Positions 16,451 through 24,723 of a stretch of DNA of 60,957 bases are shown one piece after another. Each line of letters opens with the position of its first letter. The first letter of the stretch is position 1. A program made the position numbers and the translations under genes. A model generated the notes under the pieces. That model had not been told where the DNA came from. It searched no databases and was given only the letters and a program-made list of their open reading frames with translations. The stretch is taken from positions 1 through 60,957 of the forward strand of contig JAQBPO010000011.1 of assembly GCA_028287465.1 (NCBI GenBank). The letters are read 5' to 3'. Origin of the DNA: Fibrobacterota bacterium. GTDB lineage: Bacteria > Fibrobacterota > Fibrobacteria > UBA11236.

Positions 16451-18235
16451 TTGGAACCGATGCTTTCCGGGCCGATCCGTTCCTGCTTCCGCGCCGTCCC
16501 CCAGGCATTCCCGATCCTTCTCCTCCTGATCCTCGCCGGCCTTTCCCCTGAAGGCCGGGCGCAAGCGGATCGCTTCTTCCGGCCGACGGAAGGCTTCACT
16601 CGCGCCAAGGATCTGCCCGAGGATTTCACCGGCCAGGTCCGCTCCGTCCAGCTGGACATCAAGGATGCCTTCGAAGGAAGCACCGCCCATAGCGATGGGG
16701 AGCAATGGCTTTTCGACATGGGCAACAAGCTCCATATCGAATCCCTGAATGGGACCATCCGCCGCCGCCTGCTTTTCCGGGAAGGCGATACCATCACCAA
16801 GAACCTTCTGCTGGAGACGGAAAAGACCCTGCGCCAGGAGGAGTTCCTGGCCGACGCCATCATCGAGGTGATGAAATGGCAGGACGGGACCGTGCACGTC
16901 AAGGTGACCACCTACGATCAATGGACCACGGTTCCCGGCTTCAGCCTGCAACGCCTGGGCGGGGAATGGATCTATTGGGTGGGCCCGGTGGAAAGCAATC
17001 TCCTGGGGACGGGCCAGCGCCTGGGGTTCTTCCTGGGCCACGATCAGTTCCGCGATACCCGCTGGCTGGACTACAACAACAATGCCCTGCTGCCCCAACG
17101 CCTTCACCTCGCCTCCCATGCCGCCTGGCTTTCGGACGGGTACTCCGTGCTCTTCTCCCTGTCCAAACCCCTCGAGTCCCGCACCAGCCGCTATGCCTTC
17201 TCTGCCTCCCTTTCCGCCGTTGAGCTGTCCGAGAACATCTACTTCGACGCCAACCGCCTGGATCAGCTTCCGGACAGCCTGGCCGAAGCCAAGAGCGGCA
17301 TCCCGCATATCCTCCGGCAATTCGGCAGCGTCGCCACCCACGATCTGGATTTGAGCGTGACCCGCTCCTTCGGTTACCACACGAAGTTCAACGTCAGCCC
17401 CACCTTCAACCGCCGCGATCGATATAACCACGGCAACGAACTGTTCAACCGCGGCGAGACTTCCATCTTGCGCCTCATTCCCCTGGAGGGCTCCGCCCTG
17501 CATATCGATGAGCGTCTGGACTACCTGGTGGGCGTGAGCCTGAGCATGTACCAGTACGATTACAAGACCGTGGAGAACTTCAACAACCTGAAATGGAGCG
17601 AGACCCTGGAGACGGGATGGCGCCTGTCCACCAAGGTGGCCCGGAACCAGGAATGGATGGGCGCGCGCAACGATGACTTCCTCCTGAGCCATGCGGCCGT
17701 CTACAACAATGCCTGGTGGGACGCGGTCTTCTTCAACACCAACGCCTCCCTGAGGTATTTCGTCGCCCCGGACGGGGATTTCGACGACGGCTACGCTTCC
17801 GCCGGGAGCGAGATCCAATGGAAGCCCGTTTGGATCACCTCCACCTATCTCGCCGCCTCGTGGGCCAACCTGTTCGCCTCCGAGCAGAGCCAGCAATTGC
17901 TCCTGGGCGAGGACAATGGCCTGAACGGGTATCCCAACCTCTACTATGCCGGCCAGGCGCGTTTCCTCCTCGAAGCGGAACAACGCCTTTTCCCGCGCTT
18001 TGAAATCGGCACCGTGGTCCCGGCCTTCGCGCTTTTCCTGAACGCCGGCAACACCTTTCCGGGGTATTCCGATTTCGATCCGGACAAGCTGCATTACGCC
18101 CTCGGTTTCGGCTTGCGCCTGGGAGCCAGCAAGTCCGTCCAGAAGGTGGTCAACCACGTGAACCTGAGCTGGCCCGTAGGCGAAGAGCACCTGTCCGGCC
18201 CCGTCTTCAGCATCCGGGCCAAGAAGAGCCTGTAG
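16451..18235 (+). CDS. Outer-membrane beta-barrel protein, BamA/TamA-like
   Basis: Protein of 594 aa with a signal peptide ending near GRAQA. Residues about 55-155 form a POTRA-like module (KLHIESLNGTIRRRLLFREG, VHVKVTTYDQWTTV). The remainder is a run of alternating amphipathic strands ending in an aromatic-rich repeat and a final strand IRAKKSL, as in outer-membrane barrels of the BamA/TamA/ShlB superfamily. TTG at 16451 has AGGGAAGG 6 nt upstream; ATG at 16460 is the alternative. It lies 7 nt before a paralogue in the same orientation. Which cargo it folds or exports is unknown. Confidence 0.8.
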   Translation: MEPMLSGPIRSCFRAVPQAFPILLLLILAGLSPEGRAQADRFFRPTEGFTRAKDLPEDFTGQVRSVQLDIKDAFEGSTAHSDGEQWLFDMGNKLHIESLNGTIRRRLLFREGDTITKNLLLETEKTLRQEEFLADAIIEVMKWQDGTVHVKVTTYDQWTTVPGFSLQRLGGEWIYWVGPVESNLLGTGQRLGFFLGHDQFRDTRWLDYNNNALLPQRLHLASHAAWLSDGYSVLFSLSKPLESRTSRYAFSASLSAVELSENIYFDANRLDQLPDSLAEAKSGIPHILRQFGSVATHDLDLSVTRSFGYHTKFNVSPTFNRRDRYNHGNELFNRGETSILRLIPLEGSALHIDERLDYLVGVSLSMYQYDYKTVENFNNLKWSETLETGWRLSTKVARNQEWMGARNDDFLLSHAAVYNNAWWDAVFFNTNASLRYFVAPDGDFDDGYASAGSEIQWKPVWITSTYLAASWANLFASEQSQQLLLGEDNGLNGYPNLYYAGQARFLLEAEQRLFPRFEIGTVVPAFALFLNAGNTFPGYSDFDPDKLHYALGFGLRLGASKSVQKVVNHVNLSWPVGEEHLSGPVFSIRAKKSL

Positions 18236-18242
18236 CCTTCCC

Positions 18243-20051
18243 ATGCGGGCCTTTACAGCACTTCACGCGCTCTACGCCGGTCTGGCCCTCACCGTCCTTC
18301 CCCTCATGGTACCCGGGAAGGCCTCCGCGGCCGGGGCCGCCAGCCGTTTCTTCCATGCGCCCGCCGGCCATCTGACCACCGCGGAACTGCCGCCGGATTT
18401 CCGCGCCGTGATCCGGTCCATCCGGTTCGATCGCAAGGACGCGTTCGACGGTTCCGTGGCCCATTCGGATCTCGAGCGCAAGGTGTTCCGCCTCGGCAAC
18501 CGCATCCATATCGAATCGCGCGAAGCCACCGTGCGGCGCCGCCTATTGTTCCGCGAGGGCGATTCCATCGGCAAGGATCTCCTCTCCGAAACCGAGCGGA
18601 CCCTGCGCGCGGAGGAATTCCTTTCCGACGCCATCGTCACGGTGAAGCCCCTGGACGGCGGCGCTTGCGAAGTGCTGGTGACCACCTATGACCAATGGAC
18701 CACGGTGCTGGCCGCCGGGGCCAGGGCGCAGAACCTGGGGGCGGCGGACCTGCTGCTGGCCCGGTGGAGCCGGATCAAGCGGGACGAATGGTATTGGGTG
18801 CTGGGCGCCTTCGAAACCAACCTGATGGGGACGGGCACCAAGGTGGGCGCGTCCATCTCCCGCGATCCCGTGCGGTCCACGCGCGCCCTGACCTTCACGA
18901 ACAACAATCTCACTTCCCAGCAGTTGCAGGTATCCGGCTACGCGGCTTGGCTCTCCGACGGGGACTCGGTGGTCTTCCGGATCAACAAGCCCCTCCTGTC
19001 CCGGACCGATCGCTATGCGTACGGCCTGACCTTGACCTCCCAGGAGAATTCCGAACGGATCTATTTCGACGCGAACGCCTTGGGCCGCCTGCCGGACCCC
19101 GTCGCCAAGGATCTGGCCGGCGCGGCCCAACTGGTGCGCGTTTTCGACCGCGTGGCCACCCAGCAGGTAGAAGCCTCGGCCCTGCGGTCCTTCGGGAAAT
19201 CCCTCAAGTTCAACCTCGGCCCGGACTTCTATTACCGGGATCGCTACCCGAACGGCGGCCTGGGCAAGGCCGATAGCGCGGTCCTGCCTTATGCGGCCCT
19301 TCCCTCCTCGGCCCTGGCCCCGGAAACCCGGACCGATGCCGTGCTAGGCGCCGTCGCGAGCCTGTACCAATACGGGTACCGGACCTCGCGCAACTTCCGC
19401 AACCTCAAATGGAGCGAGTCGGTCGAGACGGGATGGCGCCTGACCACCAAGGCCGGCATCAACCAGGAATGGCTCGGCGCCGGGGACGCTGATTTCCGCC
19501 TGGTGCAGGAAGGCGCCTACGCGGGCTTCTGGGCGGACCGGGCCTACGTGAACACGGCCATCGCCTGGCAATCCTTCCTCTCGCCCTCCGGCGATTTCGC
19601 GGACGGCCAGGTCGATGCCCTGGGGGAGACCGCCCTGCGCGAACATCGCCTCACCGCCACCTGGCTCACGGCCTCCTGGACCCATCTCTTCGCCACGCCG
19701 CGCAGCGGGCAATTGACCCTGGGCGAATTGAACGGCCTCACGGGGTATCCCAGCTGGTACTATGCGGGCCAGGCGCGCTTCGTGGCCTCCGCGGAACAAC
19801 GGCTGTTCCCGGAATGGGAATGGCTGACCATGGTGCCGGCCTTCGCCGCCTTCGTCAATGCGGGCAATGCCTTCCCGTCCGCGCGGGATTTCGATCCCGC
19901 CGATCTGCATTGGTCGGTGGGCCTGGGCCTGCGCCTGGGCCGCAGCAAGTCGACGACCAAGGCGGTCCAGCATATCAGCATCGCCCTCCCGCTGGGGGAT
20001 GACTTCCTGACCGGGCCCACGCTCTCCATCCTCGCCAAGAAGACCCTCTAA
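18243..20051 (+). CDS. Outer-membrane beta-barrel protein, BamA/TamA-like, paralogue
   Basis: Protein of 602 aa, clearly a tandem duplicate of the preceding gene: same signal peptide, same RFF opening of the mature protein, same POTRA block (ATVRRRLLFREGDSIG, VLVTTYDQWTTV), same FRNLKWSESVETGWRLTTKA segment in the barrel and the same end (LSILAKKTL). It starts 7 nt after the stop of its neighbour, so they form a two-gene operon. Divergence is enough to suggest distinct partners. Followed by a strong hairpin at 20092-20114. Confidence 0.8.
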   Translation: MRAFTALHALYAGLALTVLPLMVPGKASAAGAASRFFHAPAGHLTTAELPPDFRAVIRSIRFDRKDAFDGSVAHSDLERKVFRLGNRIHIESREATVRRRLLFREGDSIGKDLLSETERTLRAEEFLSDAIVTVKPLDGGACEVLVTTYDQWTTVLAAGARAQNLGAADLLLARWSRIKRDEWYWVLGAFETNLMGTGTKVGASISRDPVRSTRALTFTNNNLTSQQLQVSGYAAWLSDGDSVVFRINKPLLSRTDRYAYGLTLTSQENSERIYFDANALGRLPDPVAKDLAGAAQLVRVFDRVATQQVEASALRSFGKSLKFNLGPDFYYRDRYPNGGLGKADSAVLPYAALPSSALAPETRTDAVLGAVASLYQYGYRTSRNFRNLKWSESVETGWRLTTKAGINQEWLGAGDADFRLVQEGAYAGFWADRAYVNTAIAWQSFLSPSGDFADGQVDALGETALREHRLTATWLTASWTHLFATPRSGQLTLGELNGLTGYPSWYYAGQARFVASAEQRLFPEWEWLTMVPAFAAFVNAGNAFPSARDFDPADLHWSVGLGLRLGRSKSTTKAVQHISIALPLGDDFLTGPTLSILAKKTL

Positions 20052-20091
20052 AAGCAATGCCCCCGCGGGGCGCCGGGGGGAACGGAAAAGA

Positions 20092-20114
20092 CCCCCGGGG
20101 CATGTTCCCGGGGG
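20092..20114. terminator. Bidirectional hairpin between convergent genes
   Basis: CCCCCGGG (20092-20099) pairs perfectly with CCCGGGGG (20107-20114) around a 7-nt loop. On the minus strand it is followed by TCTTTTCC. It lies between the stop at 20051 (plus) and the stop at 20220 (minus), so it could end both transcripts. Confidence 0.5.
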
Positions 20115-20219
20115 CCTTGATGCCCTGCGCCCGCGCGCAGGTATCTTCCATGGTTCCCTGGATCCGGACCGGTTCAGGGAACGGAAATAATCAGGGCGCG
20201 TAAACGATCAGGGAGCGGA

Positions 20220-20990
20220 TCAAGGGGTCTCTACCGGATCCGACTCATTGTAATCCTTGTCCACCCACAGGATATGGATCTTGTGGTTCACCTTGTTGGT
20301 GATGGTCACCTTCGCCTTGCCGTCGCCCAGGAATTCCACCAGGAAGGAGAGTACGGGCCGGTCGAGCGTGATGGTGCCGGCTTCCGGGAAATGGAAGCGG
20401 CCGTCCTCCCAGACGCGGATCACCTTGGAGATGGAACCGCTCTTGAACTCCTGGCCGTTATACGTCCCGATCATGGTGCCGTTCCACTCGCCCTTGCGCA
20501 CGCCCGCATCCGTCTTGATGTCCACGGTGAAGGCCAGGTGGATGTCCGCCTCCTTGCCGTTCTTGCTCTTCACCACATGGCGCTTGTGGATGATCTTGGA
20601 GACCCGGGCCTTCTGGAAACGGTCCATGGTCGCGCCGGAGGAATCCAGCAGGGTCACCGAATCCACCCGGTCGCGCTCGAAGCCTTCGATATTGCTGTAG
20701 GTGGCGTGGCGGATGAAGCACGTGCAGGCCGAATCGTACTTGAACGGTTCGATCACCTTTTCGCCGGTGATGGTGAGGCCTAGGGACGAGGTCTTGGCGG
20801 CGGGACCGTCCACGGATATCTGATCGTAGACCTGGCCCATCTGGTCCACTTCCGAGGCGACATAGGCGCTCTGGCCGTCGCTGTTGTAGGAGGCGTCCTC
20901 GTTCTTGGTGAGGCATCCGGCGAGGAGCAGGGAGGCGGCTCCGGCGAGGGTCAGGGAGACGAGACTGAGGGATGCTCTGGAGTGTTTCAT
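20220..20990 (-). CDS. Lipoprotein of unknown function
   Basis: Protein of 256 aa with lipobox LAGC after the signal segment (LLLAGC near residue 20). The mature part is beta-rich, with FEFLGDGKAKVTITN-type strands and a CTC pair near residue 82; no family recognised. ATG at 20990 has a strong AGGAAG 6 nt upstream; the longer reading from 21041 is not supported. A promoter fits at 21042-21070. It sits at the end of a run of minus-strand lipoprotein genes but has its own promoter and, unlike the next two large lipoproteins, no adjacent TIGR02147 regulator. Confidence 0.75.
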   Translation of the reverse strand: MKHSRASLSLVSLTLAGAASLLLAGCLTKNEDASYNSDGQSAYVASEVDQMGQVYDQISVDGPAAKTSSLGLTITGEKVIEPFKYDSACTCFIRHATYSNIEGFERDRVDSVTLLDSSGATMDRFQKARVSKIIHKRHVVKSKNGKEADIHLAFTVDIKTDAGVRKGEWNGTMIGTYNGQEFKSGSISKVIRVWEDGRFHFPEAGTITLDRPVLSFLVEFLGDGKAKVTITNKVNHKIHILWVDKDYNESDPVETP

Positions 20991-21352
20991 GATTTCTTCC
21001 TTTCGTGGGCCCGACGGGGCCCGTGTTCTGGTGTCAGTCATAAGATATCCGATAACGGGGGCGTATTCAATGAGTCGTAATGGTATTGATAACGGGAATT
21101 GGGGATAAAATGCAAAAAAATGACCAAAAACGAAATATATAGAGGTAAATATGGCATTGAATGGAGTTAAAAACGATAACTAAGAATGGGCGGATTGGGG
21201 GTGATAATGGATGCTGTTCCATCAACATCCATTTCAATGATAACGAAAAAGGGTTATCCAATATGCCTGCTGCGATCCCGGAAGACCGCGCTTTACCCTA
21301 CCTTTCTCCCATGGCGGCCAGGAAGGGATTGGGTAGGGATGGATTCGAAAGG
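20991..21352. other. AT-rich intergenic region
   Basis: About 360 bp between two minus-strand lipoprotein genes. It is far richer in A/T than the surroundings, especially 21100-21260. It holds the predicted promoter at 21042-21070. The short readings in it have no coding character, and I see no RNA gene. Confidence 0.5.
21042..21070 (-). promoter_or_regulatory. Predicted sigma-70 promoter of the 20990 lipoprotein gene
   Basis: On the minus strand, TTGAAT (21070-21065), 17-nt spacer, TATCTT (21047-21042). The expected start is near 21035, giving a leader of about 45 nt. The -10 is similar to that proposed for the TIGR02147 gene at 27058. Confidence 0.4.
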
Positions 21353-23773
21353 CTACTTGAGGAACCCGGGGAAAAATTGGACCGGCCTTAAGGAACTGTA
21401 AGTCAAGAGGAAGGCCGAAGATCCCGCTTCAATGCACCCATCGATGCCCCATTCGAAATCGGAAGGAAGATTCTGCTTCGATTTCCATGCATTCGAAGCA
21501 AAGTTATACTCCTCGACCCTAAAGGGGTTGGCTGCGTTTTTGCCTCCGAATAGGAAAAGCCGGTCCTTGACTCCGCACAATGCGAAATCATAGGCCTCGG
21601 TCGGAGTGGCCGATAGGCCGGTCCAGGCATCGAGTGCGGGGTCGTAGGCTTTGACAAGGAGGAACCTCTTGGAGTCGGCCCCCTGTCCATCGGAGCTGTC
21701 TCCGATAACGAGGATTTTTCCTCCCACCACCGTGCTGCGGCAGAAGGGGCAGGTCCAAGGCATCGGTTGCTTGCGGTTCCACGTATTGGTGCCCGGTTCA
21801 TAGGCCTCTACGGCTCTGGACAAGGCGCCGGAAGAGTCCTTGCCGCCAAAAACGTATATCTTCCCGCCGAATACCGAACTCGTGATTCGCGCCCGGGCCG
21901 TCGGCATCGGAGCGCGGGCCGCCCACTTTTTGGTCGCGATGGTGAACGCCCAGGAGGAGTTCTGGATGAGAGTCGGGGCGTCGGTGGGGACGGGTGCTTC
22001 CGAACCAAAGGAGTAAAGCACTCCATTGATGACTTGCAGGGTGGACTTATTTAGGTTCTTGGGTGAAGTCGCCGCATTGCCCCAGGTGTTGGTCAAAGTG
22101 TCGAACGCAAACAACTCGGTTTCGCCGTTCCAGTTCCCCATCAGCGAGTACATAACGCCATCCACGAAGACGGAGGCATTATGGATACCCATACCCTGGT
22201 CGGTGGGAAAAAAGTTCTTCGGTATCCACGGCGTCCCCTCCACGACGAGGTCAAACGCAGGCAGTTCGGTGCTCCGCCTGCCGTCGGAAACCCGGATCCG
22301 GATTCCCTCGTATTTCCCGACATCGGAATTTCTGGGAGACCCTGCCAAGGCGCCCGTCGAGACGTCGGCCCACCGGGGGCCATTTACAATGGAAAATACC
22401 AGATTGTCGCCATCGCGATCGAAGACGGTCGGGCGGAAGTTGAAATACTCCATCGCCGTGACCTTGGTTGGAGGGGTGCCGCTGATGAGGGGAGCGGAAT
22501 TGCCTGCTACCCGGAGGCTATCCCACCATGCCTTGCCGGTTTCATCCAGGGCTTTGACATAGAGCGTAAAAGCGCCTTCCTCGGCCCAGGCGAAGTCCCC
22601 CGAATCCCGCACCACGGATTGCGGCGTGAAGCTCCGGGTGGAAACGAGGCGGCCGGTGTCCCCGGCGTACCAATCCAACCGGGTGAGCCTATGGAGGGAA
22701 TTCGACGCGGTCACTGTCATGTTTACCTTATCCGCGGATCGGGCGGCATCCCACCGAAGGATGGGCGTGCTGAATTGGAACCAGGTCCACGCCGAAATCG
22801 GAGACCGGGCCGTGAGGGAAACGGCGCCATAGCTCAATCCAACCTGGTCCGATTTGTTCTTGGCGCGCACCCGGTAATGGATGTCGAGATCATTGTCCCC
22901 CGGATTGAAGACCCCCCTCGGATACGGCAGGAACAGGCTGTCCGTATAGGCCGTGTCGGCGGTACCGGCGATAGGCACGAGGGAAAGGTTGAGTCCGGAA
23001 CCCTCTTCCCGGAAAATGAGATACCCGGATAATGCCCGGAATTTGACCGGGTTCCAGGACAGGCGCACCAGGCCGTTTACGGTGTCATAGGCGGCGGAAA
23101 GCCCGGTCACCACGGGAATGCCGGTAAAGGGAATGACCAGCGGCTGCGGCAAGCTGTCGCTCCTGCCGCTGCCGATCGTGACGGAGGCGAACAGGACCGT
23201 GTACTCCGGCAAGGTGGTCTGCACGCGGAGACGGTAACGTCCCGCCGCCAGGCCGGACAGTTTGAAAGCGCCTTCCTCTTCCACATTGGCGTAGGTATTG
23301 GTGCCCAGGACCTGCACGGTGACGGTGCGGGGGTCATGGTTGGGTTGCAGGGCCACCACGCCGGCCAAAGACCCGGGGTCTTCCAGGGTGTCGGCGGGGA
23401 TGGAGTCCAGGTTGGACGTGAAGTAGACGGAGTCCTGGAAGGAGACCTCGCCGTCGAGTTCGCCCAGGATATTGTATTCGCCCCGGGGGAGGAGGGAGTC
23501 TATGGCATAGCGGCCCTTGGAATCCGTGCGGGTGGAGAAGGCGGGCCCGTCCACGGCGCGCTTGGGCAAGGCCGAGGAGTCGGGGACATGGTTCACGGGG
23601 AAGACCCGCACCCGGGCGTTGGCGGCGGGCTTGCCGTCGGCCAGGAACAGGATGCCGGTGCGGAGCTCGTTGTCCACGACGGAGCCGCGCTTGGCCTCCT
23701 TGTCGTCGAACACGCACGAAGCGAGCGCCAGGCAAAGGGCGAGAACCAGGTTTCTTTTGACGGGAAAATGCAT
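21353..23773 (-). CDS. Large lipoprotein with FN3-like and kelch propeller domains
   Basis: Protein of 806 aa. It has a signal peptide with lipobox LASC (near residue 16), a carboxypeptidase-regulatory-like beta domain (about 30-190), an FN3-like domain (about 205-310), a further beta-sandwich, a cadherin/He_PIG-like segment (about 445-530, VFDRDGDNLVFSIVNG), and a C-terminal kelch beta-propeller (about 545-800) with repeats such as GGKIYVFGGKDSSG and KDRLFLFGGKNAAN. The chain is suited to surface binding. ATG at 23773 follows GGAAGC. It begins 8 nt after the stop of a TIGR02147 gene, so the pair is co-transcribed. No catalytic site is seen. Confidence 0.82.
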   Translation of the reverse strand: MHFPVKRNLVLALCLALASCVFDDKEAKRGSVVDNELRTGILFLADGKPAANARVRVFPVNHVPDSSALPKRAVDGPAFSTRTDSKGRYAIDSLLPRGEYNILGELDGEVSFQDSVYFTSNLDSIPADTLEDPGSLAGVVALQPNHDPRTVTVQVLGTNTYANVEEEGAFKLSGLAAGRYRLRVQTTLPEYTVLFASVTIGSGRSDSLPQPLVIPFTGIPVVTGLSAAYDTVNGLVRLSWNPVKFRALSGYLIFREEGSGLNLSLVPIAGTADTAYTDSLFLPYPRGVFNPGDNDLDIHYRVRAKNKSDQVGLSYGAVSLTARSPISAWTWFQFSTPILRWDAARSADKVNMTVTASNSLHRLTRLDWYAGDTGRLVSTRSFTPQSVVRDSGDFAWAEEGAFTLYVKALDETGKAWWDSLRVAGNSAPLISGTPPTKVTAMEYFNFRPTVFDRDGDNLVFSIVNGPRWADVSTGALAGSPRNSDVGKYEGIRIRVSDGRRSTELPAFDLVVEGTPWIPKNFFPTDQGMGIHNASVFVDGVMYSLMGNWNGETELFAFDTLTNTWGNAATSPKNLNKSTLQVINGVLYSFGSEAPVPTDAPTLIQNSSWAFTIATKKWAARAPMPTARARITSSVFGGKIYVFGGKDSSGALSRAVEAYEPGTNTWNRKQPMPWTCPFCRSTVVGGKILVIGDSSDGQGADSKRFLLVKAYDPALDAWTGLSATPTEAYDFALCGVKDRLFLFGGKNAANPFRVEEYNFASNAWKSKQNLPSDFEWGIDGCIEAGSSAFLLTYSSLRPVQFFPGFLK

Positions 23774-23781
23774 ACGCTTCC

Positions 23782-24615
23782 TCAACGGGTGACGGGAAAG
23801 AACTGGATATTGAATTGGAATACCTTGGCCGGATCGGCATCGTCTTCCATCAGGGCGACCAATTTCCGCCTCAAGGCGTCGATTTCCGCCACGGCCTTTT
23901 CGAAACCCGGCGCCGAATAGGACAGGGTCATCGCGGAAACGTGCCGCTCGTCCTTTTGGAACTTGTCCAGGGCCTGCATACCCAGCTCCATATTGATGCG
24001 CAGCAGGTTGAGGGCGAGTATGGATTTCAGGGACGGATCCTTTTTCAAGGTCATCTCCCGGGGACGGTACAATCCCTGGGCGTCCTTGCGGATGAAGTCG
24101 AGCTTCTCGAGCAGGCGGATGGCCTCCTTGGCCTGGGCGGGCTTGATGGGCGGATCCATCTTCTTGGCGAGGGCGACATAGTCGTCCCGGAAGGGGTGGA
24201 AGAAAAGCAGCTCGCGGACCGCGGCGTAATACCAATGGCTGTAGAACTCGAACTTGCCTTCTCCGACCAGGTCCACCCGCATTTCCTTGAAGGTGAGCAT
24301 CTTCCGGAGATGTCGGTTCTTCTCCTCCAGGGAACCGGCCTGATTGTACTGGACCAGGATCTCGAAATAATCGGTCTCGTTCTCCTTGAGTTTCAGGAGC
24401 TCGGCCAGCCGCACGAGTTGGGTTCCCGCCAGATTGATGCGGCCCTTGATGAGATCCGAAAACCACCCGGTGGACGAGGCCCCCACCTTATCGCTGATGA
24501 ACCGGTGCGAGAATTTGCGATCCTTGGCGCTGGCCGCTTCGTGATAGTCCTTCAGGTACTGCCGGTAGTCGGAATAGGCGAATACAGAGGGAAAGACGGA
24601 GTTCAGGGCGGGCAT
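23782..24615 (-). CDS. TIGR02147 family protein (putative regulator)
   Basis: Protein of 277 aa. The opening VFAYSDYRQYLKDYHEA, the FSHRFISDKVG helix region and the final FQFNIQFFPVT are hallmarks of TIGR02147, a family with many copies in Fibrobacter and some in Bdellovibrio, thought to be transcriptional regulators with an N-terminal HTH-like part and a DUF4423-like C-terminus. No membrane segment. It directly precedes a large lipoprotein gene, the same arrangement as the second copy at 26186. A TG-G-TACTAT extended -10 at 24622-24630 lies 6 nt before the ATG, so the mRNA may be leaderless. Confidence 0.9.
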   Translation of the reverse strand: MPALNSVFPSVFAYSDYRQYLKDYHEAASAKDRKFSHRFISDKVGASSTGWFSDLIKGRINLAGTQLVRLAELLKLKENETDYFEILVQYNQAGSLEEKNRHLRKMLTFKEMRVDLVGEGKFEFYSHWYYAAVRELLFFHPFRDDYVALAKKMDPPIKPAQAKEAIRLLEKLDFIRKDAQGLYRPREMTLKKDPSLKSILALNLLRINMELGMQALDKFQKDERHVSAMTLSYSAPGFEKAVAEIDALRRKLVALMEDDADPAKVFQFNIQFFPVTR

Positions 24616-24621
24616 GACTCA

Positions 24622-24630
24622 ATAGTACCA
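24622..24630 (-). promoter_or_regulatory. Extended -10 for a possibly leaderless TIGR02147 transcript
   Basis: On the minus strand TGG precedes TACTAT (24627-24622), giving an extended -10. The ATG at 24615 begins 7 nt downstream of its last base. No Shine-Dalgarno sequence is visible. Confidence 0.4.
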
Positions 24631-24723
24631 ACCCCATTCGGTAAAGCGCATGGCGGGATGGGAGGAAGCGCTCTATTTTTTCGAGCGGGAGGCGGCGGGT
24701 TTGGGGCGATGGCGTTTGCCGGC

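Noticed and set aside
16426-16454. TTGACT as -35 for the first barrel gene
   Set aside because: No acceptable -10 at 16-18 nt downstream.
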